Shown here piece after piece: positions 55,524 to 64,000 of a DNA stretch of 64,000 bases. The notes under the pieces were generated by a model that was given only the letters and a program-made list of their open reading frames with translations, was not told where the DNA came from and did no database searches. The translations under genes and the position numbers were made by a program. Positions within the stretch are counted from its first letter, which is position 1. Every line of letters begins with the position of its first letter. This DNA is from Bimuria novae-zelandiae CBS 107.79 (taxonomy: Eukaryota > Ascomycota > Dothideomycetes > Pleosporales > Didymosphaeriaceae), in contig ML976656.1 in NCBI GenBank assembly GCA_010015655.1, positions 1,044,927-1,108,926 on the forward strand. The letters are read 5' to 3'.

Positions 55524-56550
55524 ATCGCGTGCTGGAGCAGGAGCCCGGGCACTTGGTAATAGGGCGGGATCGAATATTCAGGGCGAGTGCAATCACAGTT
55601 GTTGTCCGATACTGGTCTTGTCACCTGGGAACGGTGCGCCAGCATCTTTAAAGAAAGCATACCACAGTACGACATGGACCCTGGTAATGGCGTATAGTAC
55701 AGATAGAGTAGCGGTATGGCTGATTGGCGGCCGGATGAACGCAGCTGCCTGTTTGGTGGGTAGGTGGAGCACCCCCCACTTCACCATTGCACAAGCTCAA
55801 TTTTGATGCGACAAGCATTTGGTGGCAAGCGCTAGATGGAAGCTTATGATGCTTACGCAGGATTTACCGTAGGGCGTGCTGCTCTCGTTGCATTGTCCAT
55901 GAGCGGACGTCCCACGGGTCAGCCAAAGACAGCGCTATTTAGTGTACTCTCGGTCTTGTGTGTTATCACTGGATGAGCAATACAGCGGCTGATCATATCA
56001 ATCTTGCACACGGGCGTTGTGACCATGTGTCGGCGGCACGTCTAGTGAGCGCATCGGGCAGGTCTTTTAGTTTGAGCAAGATAGGTAGACCAAATTGAAC
56101 AGGGTTTGTTTGAGGTGACATCCGTGCCGCCCACACGAGCCTGGTGAAAATAGTTGCTTACAGCGGTTAGTGGACCTCAGGATGGACGCGCCTATGTGGC
56201 GGCACTGAACGCACTGGCAGACAACGACCTGATAGCGCATTGCGTGATTGCTGTTGGAGCACAGAAGGATCGATATTGCCTGCATAGCACTGAATCCTGA
56301 TAGTGGCAGAGTCAGCTTTCACTCTCGCATGGGACGCAACACGAACCCGGGCAGGGTTGGCGGGTGAGTGTCGTTACTTTGCAGTCTGCACGGCGCGCGA
56401 CACAAGGGGTTGGTGGTTTGTTCACGTGTCAATGAGCTGTAATCACGTGACCAGGCGTCGGGCCGGGGCACCCGGGCTGGTGGGCTCCGCACAACAACAA
56501 ACAAACAGCCCACTAGCAACCAAAGACACAACACCACACATGCCGCCGCC
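55524..56550. other. Divergent promoter region of OPT and SMC2
   Basis: About 1 kb, with a copy of the dispersed repeat core at 55960-55985 and no gene. Short frames near 56067-56285 (minus) have no motif. Confidence 0.5.
55960..55985 (-). repeat. Dispersed repeat core, diverged copy
   Basis: GTGTTATCACTGGATGAGCA then ATACAG on plus; differs from the others in the CCCC stretch. Its sense direction is minus, the same as the OPT gene 440 bp away. Confidence 0.5.
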
Positions 56551-59500
56551 ATGAAGATCCAGGAACTCGTGATAGACGTACGTACTGTCCGCGCTCTACG
56601 CGAATATTGCTGACCGATTTTCTAGGGCTTCAAGTCTTACGCTGTCCGCACCGTCATTAGGGGCTGGTGAGTGAAGCGCGACGGCGCCACCAACACGCGC
56701 TCACGGAAAGCAGGGACACGACCTTCAACGCCATCAACGGATTGAACGGCTCCGGAAAATCCAACATCCTCGATGCGATATGCTTCGTGCTCGGTCTCAC
56801 GAATCTGACGTCGGTGCGGGCGCAGAACCTCCAGGTGCGTGTGGGCAGACGGAGAGAGAGAAGCATGCGGCACTGACGATGGTTCCAGGAACTCATATAC
56901 AAGAAAGGAAATGCCGGCGTCACCAAAGCAAGCGTTACCATCGTATTCGACAACCGAGACAAATCCACCAGCCCCGCGGGCAGGGAGGGTGACCACCAGA
57001 TCTCGGTGACGCGGACCATCGTGCTGGGCGGAACCAGCAAGTATCTGATCAATGGCACACGCGCGCAGGTGCAGACGGTCCACACTCTCTTTCAATCCGT
57101 CCAACTCAACATCAACAACCCAAACTTCCTGATCCAGCAGGGATACATCACAAAGGTGTTGAGCATGAAGCCAAAGGAGATCTTAGCGCTCCTGGAGGAG
57201 GCCGCCGGCACGCGCATGTACGACGACAGGCGAGAGAAGGCGCTCAAGACGTTGACAAAGAAGGAACTGAAGGTTCAGGAACTCCATGGGCTCTTGACCG
57301 ATGAGATCGGTCCCAAGCTGGACAAGCTGCGTCAGGAAAAGCGAGCCTTCCTCGAATTCCAGCAGACTCAAGGCGATCTCGAACGGTTGACGCGTCTTGT
57401 CGTTGCGCACGACTACCAGCGATACAAGGAACAATTGCGCCACACTGTGGACGATCTGGAAGCAAAGAAACAGCGCGCATTGGATCTGGAGGAATCGGAA
57501 ATCCGGATGAAAGGCGAGATCGAATACATTCAAGAGGACATCAAGAAAGTGAAGGCCACGCGCGAAAAGGAGCTTCGCAAAGGTGGCCAGTTCCAGGCGT
57601 TGGACGAGGAGGTCAAGACACATTCTCACGAGCTTGTTCGGTTGACAACTGTGCTTGACCTGAAGAAGTCGAGCATAAGCGAAGAAGTGGATCGCAAGCG
57701 CACCATCGAGGAGAATGTTAGAGACCTCGAGAAACAACTGCAGGAAAAGACCAAGATGCTCGAGAAGCTGGAGCACAAGTACAACACCGCTCACGAGGAG
57801 CTCACCAAGTTGACTGCCGACGTCAGCGAAAAGGAAGAGTTGCTTCAGACACTGCAGACGGGTGTGGCTTCGAAAGAAGGCCAAGAAGGCGGGTATCAGG
57901 GCAAGCTCCAAGAAGCCAGAAACAGAGCGAGCGCAGCGGCGACTGAACAGGAGCAGAGCAAGCTCAAGATTGCGCACTTGGAAAAGCAAGTCAAGGAAGA
58001 CGAGCCAAAAGCGAAGAAGGCCAAAGAACAGAACTCCGGGTTGCTGAACGAACTAGAGGTCCAGAAAAGTCAAGCCAAGAAGCTGGAAGCGGAGCTCGCG
58101 AAACTTGGATACGATCCTGATCGAGAGACCGGACTCTACCAACAGGAGTCGCACCTACAAGCACGAATACAAGCATTGCGGCGAGAGGCCGATGCTCTCA
58201 AGAGGAAAGTCGCCAACATCGACTTCAGCTACGAAAACCCCTCACCGAACTTCGACCGGTCGCGTGTCAAGGGCTTGGTCGCACAGCTCTTCACACTCGA
58301 TAAAAATTACACCCGTGCCGGAACAGCTCTCGAGCTCTGCGCTGGTGGGCGCCTCTATAACGTGGTTGTCGACACAGCGGAGACGAGCAAACAGTTGATC
58401 CAGAACGGTAAGCTCAGGAAACGTTATACGGTGATTCCCCTGAACAAAATAAAGGCCTTCAAGGCGTCTGCCGAGAAGATTGGTGCTGCTCAGCGGGAGG
58501 CACCAGGCAAAGCCAACCTGGCGTTGTCCCTCATCGGGTACGAAGATGAGGTCGCTGCTGCTATGGAATTCGTATTCGGCAACACTTTCATTTGCGAGGA
58601 TGCTGCATCAGCAAAACTGGTCGCATTCGGGGGCCCCCGGACGAGAAGCGTGACACTGGACGGTGATGTGTACGACCCTCAGGGCACACTTTCCGGAGGG
58701 AGTGCTCCACAGTCGAGCGGCGTCTTAATTACCCTGCAGAAGTTCAATGAGATCGTCAGCGAACTCCAGTCGCAAGAGAAGCAGCTTGCCGAGCTCCAAG
58801 CTACCATGGCTAAGGAGAAGAAGAAGCTCGATGGCGCTAAGAGGATCAAGCAGGAACTCGATCTCAAGGTCCATGCTATCCAGCTTACGCAGGAGCAGAT
58901 CAGTGGCAACTCATCGTCGTCGATCATTCAGAAAGTGGAGGAGTTGAAGCAGTCTATTATCCAGCTGAAGGAAGACATCAAAGTCTCCAAGGCAAGACAA
59001 GACGAAGCCTCAAAAGACGTCAGGCGCATCGAGAAGGATATGAAGGAGTTCAACAGTAATAAAGGCAGTAAGCTCGCGGAGCTTCAGTCATCGCTCGACA
59101 AACTCAAGAAGGCCCTCACCAAGAACAGCGCTTCTCTCAAGCCGCTGCAGACCGAAACTCGAGAAGCAAAAGTCGACGTTGACAACGTTGCGGGAGACCT
59201 GGCAGCAGCGAAGGAACAGCTCGAGGAAGCTCAGACGTCATTGAGCAGCTCGCAGGACGAGATCGATGCACTAGTTGCTGAACAAGCAAGGGTGAAGCAC
59301 GATCACGACGTGGCACAGGCAAATCTCGCAGATGAACAAAAGAAGCTCACCAGCTTTGACGACGAGCTTCGTGCACTGGAAGAGGCGATCAAAACCAAGA
59401 ACAAGTCAATCACGGAGGCTCGCCTGGAGCAGCAGAAGCTCGGACACGAAATTGAGCGTTTCGACAAGGAACGCGGTGACGCAGCGAGCAGAATCTCAGC

Positions 59501-60282
59501 ACTCGAGAAGGAGCACGACTGGATCCAGATCGAGAGTGAACAGTTCGGACGGCCCGGCACCATATATGATTTTCGGGGACAAAATATGTCCGACTGCAAG
59601 GCTCGACGGAAGAACATGGACGAACGCCTGCGCGGAATGAAGAACAAGATCAATCCTAAGGTCATGGCCATGATCGACAGCGTTGAGAAGAAGGAGGTCA
59701 GTTTGAAAAAGAATATGTCCATTGTCATCAAGGACAAGCAAAAGATTGAAGAGACGATCAAGAAGCTAGACAGGTACAAGCATGAAAAAGTCGAAGCGAC
59801 ATGGTCCGCGGTTAATGGTTACTTTGGCAACATATTCAACGATCTCTTGCCGGGTGCCTTCGCCAAATTAGACCCGCTTGAGGGTAAGACGGTATCCGAG
59901 GGCCTTGAAATCAAGGTCATGTTGGGTAAGGTCTGGAAACAGTCCTTGACAGAGCTAAGCGGTGGTCAGCGGTACGTGACTTATTTCATTTTCCGCCAGC
60001 CTAATTCTGATGTAAAACAGCTCACTGGCGGCACTCGCGCTCATCATGTCGCTGCTTCAGTACAAGCCTGCGCCAATGTACATCTTGGACGAGGTTGATG
60101 CAGCTCTTGATCTGGAACACACACAGAATATCGGTCAGATTATTAAGACGCGTTTCAGAGACTCACAGTTCATCATTGTCAGTCTCAAAGAAGGCATGTT
60201 CCAGAACGCAAACCGTTTGTTCAGGACGAAGTTTGTCGGCGGCACGAGTACTGTTGAGATTGTAAAGAGTACACAGAGGTAA
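56551..60282 (+). CDS. SMC2: Condensin subunit SMC2
   Basis: Five exons (56551-56577, 56626-56666, 56714-56834, 56889-59971, 60021-60282) give 1177 aa, the normal SMC2 length. Walker [11 protein letters not shown] around residues 31-40; coiled coil; hinge at about 520-680 ([35 protein letters not shown]); second coiled coil; signature motif LSGGQR at 1086-1091 and Walker [13 protein letters not shown] with Asp1114-Glu1115. The start [18 protein letters not shown] fits the family. With SMC4 and non-SMC subunits it forms condensin, the ATP-driven loop-extruding complex that compacts mitotic chromosomes. It is a conserved single-copy gene and marks this flank as core genome. All introns are 47-54 nt. 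Confidence 0.96.
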
Positions 60283-60714
60283 TGAACGTGTATTACGAAG
60301 TCTTTACGAAGGAACGAACGGGCGCTTCTGGAATGTACATGGATCTTGGGATAATACAGATCTTGGATGATGATAGTACGTTTGGGCGTCCGGACTGCAT
60401 TGGGCGGTGTTTGTACCTATCACGTGCACGTTTGGTTTGGTTTGTCTGGAAGGTGTGTCCGTTCTGGTAGTTCGCATTGCATGGCTCCTTCCACTTCTGG
60501 AACGAGCCGCCTCACAGCTTCCACAAAGTTTAGCGCAACCTCTTCGACCGTCCTGTCGTGCGCTCACTCTCGTGATAGTGGAATATCTATTCACGTTAGC
60601 ACCTTGTCCTAGAACAATTCCTTCTCTTATCCGTCGCTCGAAAATTATCACATCAGCTCGAGCCGGAGCCACTACCTCCAGTCCACTGCGCCATCGGTTC
60701 GAATCAAGGCGTTT
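60283..60714. other. Intergenic region
   Basis: SMC2 terminator and promoter of the next gene; no gene seen. Confidence 0.45.
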
Positions 60715-63115
60715 ATGTCGACAGGCTCGCGTCTAGGTGTCCATTCTGACCGACCCGATATTGTCGCACGAGATTTCAGTCCGAATACAGATGAGCAGCG
60801 CGCGGCCGGCCAGCACATCGTCCGAGCTGTCACGCCAAAACAAGGTATCACTCGGCACTACACATCATTTAAAGAGCATGCGGATGCTGTGCAAAATGCG
60901 ATAGTGATGCCCGGAGGGGGTGAGTAATTTCGAATGTTGCTTGCATGAGGGTTTGACTAAGATTGCACCAGGTCAAGGATCGTCGTCGCGTGTCGAGGAT
61001 AGGCATACAGGCTTCACATGGGAGTTTGGGAATGGCGAAGAGCCACGCCAGGCCACGCCGCTTCCTCATAAACCGCCGACCCCGCATACCCCACCAATAC
61101 TCGAAGAACTCTCTAGAAGAGGTTCTAAAGCCGATGCCTGGGGGGATGTAGGACCAGTGAAGAGCGATATGGAAGCGTTGTCCCGCACCTCGACGAGAGA
61201 TCTCTCTACGATCCCGTCACTCACCACTCCTGCACGGACAGATACCAATAGGTCGTCCTTTAGCGGGTTAGCGAGAGGAATGATGAGGCATGTTCCGGAC
61301 GTGCTTATGTTCCATCCAACGGAGAAGACAGCTGAAGTGGGAGGACAATACAGCGATTTGAGAGAGCGTCAAAAAAGCAGGGATGAACGGCACACCCAGT
61401 TCAACTTTAACCCAGCAGTTCCCAAACTCCAACTTCCCACTCCTGAGAGCGCACCAGGCACAGTGGACGTAGTAGTTCCAAAACCCGGCATGCCACCTAA
61501 AGCGACACTCAAAGATCGCAGGCATTTCGCACAGAGAGACGCCATGAAACTCACACTCCCGCCCAACATGCCCGATCTCCCAGTTCGTGGTCGCACGCCC
61601 ATGGGGGAGACTTCAAGTCTTGCACCTTCTCGGCCTCGCAGTCCCAAAACGCCTTGGATTCAAGACAGGCCTCCAGAGTGGCACAACACAAATCCAAAAT
61701 CAGCGCCAGCAACCATCTTGGAGGAAGAAGATCCAGCGCTGCTCCTGAGGAAAGGTTCTGGCTCACTCAATCAGGTCTCCTCGTTGGATAAACCGAAAAG
61801 CAAAGTCTCTAAAGGCCTTTCTTTCGGGCGCATTCTGTGGCGCAGTTCCAAGAGAGGCATAAGGGTGAGCGATGCCTCGTCAGAAGTGATCGAAAACTCG
61901 GGCAGTGATTCACGAAGCCGACCTGGACTTGATCAGCCATCGCAAGTACAGCAAGGCTTTGAAGAACTTGGCGCACGTCCTCGCGCTCGTCGTTTTCGCT
62001 GGGGAGGACAAGGATCATCAAGGACGCTTGGGGTGGCACCGCGTTCTGAACTTCCTCGGTCACCTCTCTCCATCGGCCGCTTCGTCAAGCCAAAGCACTC
62101 GCAGCAGCTACTAGCTTCTGCTCCACCTGTAAAAGACCAGTCAAATCGGAACCGCAAACAGACCATGTTTCTGCCTGATTTAGAGGTCATATATAAAATG
62201 CCGGTGCCTCCTTCTTTTGTACCACCAGGTCTGGTACGCGTACCCACACCGCCGATGTTCGATGCAGGTGGCGAAGTGAAAGGGAAGCTTGCCGACTTTT
62301 TCTTCGATCTTCAAGGTGTGCGCACACACAAGGCTCCACAAGGCTCCTCCGGAGTATGGGACTCAGACGCGCTCCTGATGTCTCAAGATACCGACCTGGG
62401 GCCACCAAGTTCCGAAACAGATGACTCTCCACGAGACCCTATTTCTGAGTCGCCTTCAAATCTCCCTAATCATCCCCTTTTCCCTATTAGAACAACAGCA
62501 ACGGGCGGAGGTTACACTCCGACCACACCTGCATACGATCTGGCGGATGCGAACTTGGCGCGTGCGGGCGCCGATCCAATGAACCCGAAGGATCCAGCGA
62601 CTCGCGGTGCCGAAGAAATAGCAAAGCTGGAATGGCTAACCCCTGAACATCTCCCAAGCAGCCCGCTATGTCCACTGCACGAGAAATATAGTGGACCTAG
62701 CACGGGCTTGTGCGTGTACCATGGGAAGAAAGCGATCTTGGCAGACTTGGAAGCTAGAATAAGGCGTCAGAGTGCACAGCAAGGCATGAGTCAAAGTGGA
62801 CATAGAGAGCCAGGACGAGATAGCCGTTCAATGACGGTTCGCGAACGCAGTCAGAGCGCAGCATTGGACGGGAGCGAAGAGGTCGCCGACGATAGAGGAG
62901 AGGGAGGCGATATGCAGTCTGAGCGTGCGAGCACGAAACGGAGGAGGCGGAAGTGGTGGCTCTGTGTGAGTTCTCCTTGAGCAGAGCGTTATAATCTATG
63001 ATCATATTATTCTTCCTAGAATAACCCTGAGAGTAAGACAACAAGAGTCTCTAAACAAGGCTTAACTGCTTGCGCTTTCCACGCATGTGTTCGTAGGAGA
63101 CGGTTTTACCTTTAG
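60715..63115 (+). CDS. Pro/Ser-rich protein of unknown function
   Basis: Exons 60715-60919 and 60972-62965, and probably a third (63020-63115) after a GTGAGT..TCCTAG intron of 54 nt, give 764 aa; without the last intron the frame ends at 62980. Most of it is low-complexity, Pro/Ser/Arg-rich and probably disordered. The most structured part is near the C-terminus: EIAKLEWLTPEHLPSSPLCP then HEKYSGPSTGLCVYHGKK, a Cys/His-containing motif that might bind zinc, followed by a basic stretch (TKRRRRKWWLC). I do not recognise the family. ATG 60715 is the first in frame. It borders a RIP-affected island and is intact. Confidence 0.75.
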
Positions 63116-63139
63116 GAGAGATAACTCGCTCGCCTGAGG

Positions 63140-64000
63140 AATCTGGTGTAAACTCAGATGCCAGCGAACAAGGGTATACTCGCCCCACACGCCAACCGGA
63201 GGTTGGCCCTGCGCAGCCCAACGTAACTTCGCAGCCCAACGTAACTTTATATAGAGAATCAAAATTAATATAGTCTTTTGACAGCGTAGACTTCAATTAT
63301 ATAGGCTAATATACAGTGGAGTTAGTGTAGCAAGTAGGGCAGGATCTATAGTCATCTCTCTAAGAGATGGGACCTATTAGGGCTAATTTTATAGGCTTTG
63401 CAAGTGGGCGTCCTTATACATTTTTATAGCCTTTTAAGTAACCTTTTAAGCTTTAAGCTTTATACGTTAATTAATTGCTTATCGCGCTACTTTAATAGTT
63501 ACTACGCTACCTTTTTATACTAGCCTTTTATCTTTAATTTGCCTTTTTTAGCGTTATTAAGCTACTATAGTAATATCTATAAGGTCGCGCTAGGCTAGCG
63601 CGAGACTATTAATTAGCAATTACGAGCTTTCTAGGAATTTTGTAAGCCTCCTGCTTAATATATTACTTCTCTCTAGGGCGCGCGACATTTTTAATGCTGC
63701 CGCTAATATGCTGTAGGTGTATTGGCAATAGGGCTTGAATTAATAGTAGATAGAACTAATAGGGATAGCGTCTAGATAGGTGCTAGCAGCTTTATGTAAA
63801 CAAGCTCTAGATTAAATAGAAAAATCCTAGCTTTCTTTTAGGCGCTTAGGATTATGCTGCGCTTAAATATATTTATCCTAATCTTATAGATCGCATGTAG
63901 AAATTTAACTTTGTTAAAGTCTATGCAGCTAGTTCAAGTGGCTATCTCTATAGCCTTTTTGTAATTCTGCTTTAATAGCTAAAAACAGACGACGTCTAGA
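63140..64000. mobile_element. Start of a third AT-rich transposon island, truncated by the window
   Basis: From about 63290 the composition drops to that of the other islands, with TAG/TAA/TTA words throughout. Its probable edge includes a hairpin GCCAACC-GGA-GGTTGGC (63191-63207) and an 18-bp tandem repeat (63212-63247). I could not read a family-specific protein motif, so the type is open. Confidence 0.55.
63212..63247. repeat. 18-bp tandem repeat, two exact units
   Basis: CGCAGCCCAACGTAACTT at 63212-63229 and 63230-63247, identical. Position at the edge of the AT-rich block suggests a sub-terminal transposon repeat. Confidence 0.85.

Noticed and set aside
1..64000. CRISPR array, prokaryotic operons, tRNA or rRNA genes
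   Set aside because: The sequence is eukaryotic with spliceosomal introns; the only regular repeats are short tandem units; I found no cloverleaf-forming segment with the tRNA box motifs, though a scanner would be needed to exclude it.

Overview
The window looks like a chromosome segment of a filamentous ascomycete (Pezizomycotina). Reasons: 44-66 nt GT-AG introns with CTAAC-type branch sites, fungal gene families (BBE-type FAD oxidase, NACHT-ankyrin NLR, OPT transporter, MYND and BTB proteins), and AT-rich blocks of transposons in which glutamine and tryptophan codons have become TAA/TAG, the signature of repeat-induced point mutation (RIP). A dothideomycete is my best guess but is not proven.

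Layout. 1-262: tail of a DNA transposon. 2.9-9.0 kb: a group of oxidative genes, namely an intact secreted FAD oxidase (2966-4554), a short-chain dehydrogenase that is probably frameshifted, a small GPI-anchor-like protein and a cytochrome P450 pseudogene; this may be a decaying metabolic cluster. 9.6-23.9 kb: first transposon island, with a Tc1/mariner-type element carrying a second convergent gene (9579-13147), then a hAT element (13504-23915, exact 8-bp target duplication) interrupted by a Ty3/gypsy chromovirus (14345-21393) and a solo LTR. 24.9-32.4 kb: genes for a PHD-finger protein, a broken MYND-finger gene, an OGFr-domain protein and a small complex I subunit. 33.2-41.5 kb: second island, a pogo/Fot1-like element holding a Ty1/copia element, which holds a solo LTR, which holds another short LTR-like insertion. 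41.7-63.1 kb: gene-rich block with a GST, a double BTB protein, a small CaaX-ending secreted-type protein, a large NACHT-ankyrin NLR, an OPT transporter, condensin SMC2 and a proline-rich unknown. 63.2-64.0 kb: start of a third AT-rich island.

Five insertions have matching 5-bp duplications beyond those of the gypsy and copia elements, so the order of insertion can be read directly. RIP decay is strong in the old hosts and weak in the young solo LTRs.

The most unusual signals are: (1) a short dispersed repeat, two copies of which lie in sense orientation inside two exceptionally long introns (OGFr gene and NLR gene), suggesting an introner-like element; (2) the second gene of the Tc1/mariner-type element, an ancestral frame of about 650 codons; (3) an antisense basic, coiled-coil-like ORF of 148 codons between pol and the 3' LTR of the chromovirus. 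Exon coordinates were derived by hand from splice signals and frame continuity; no transcripts or databases were consulted.
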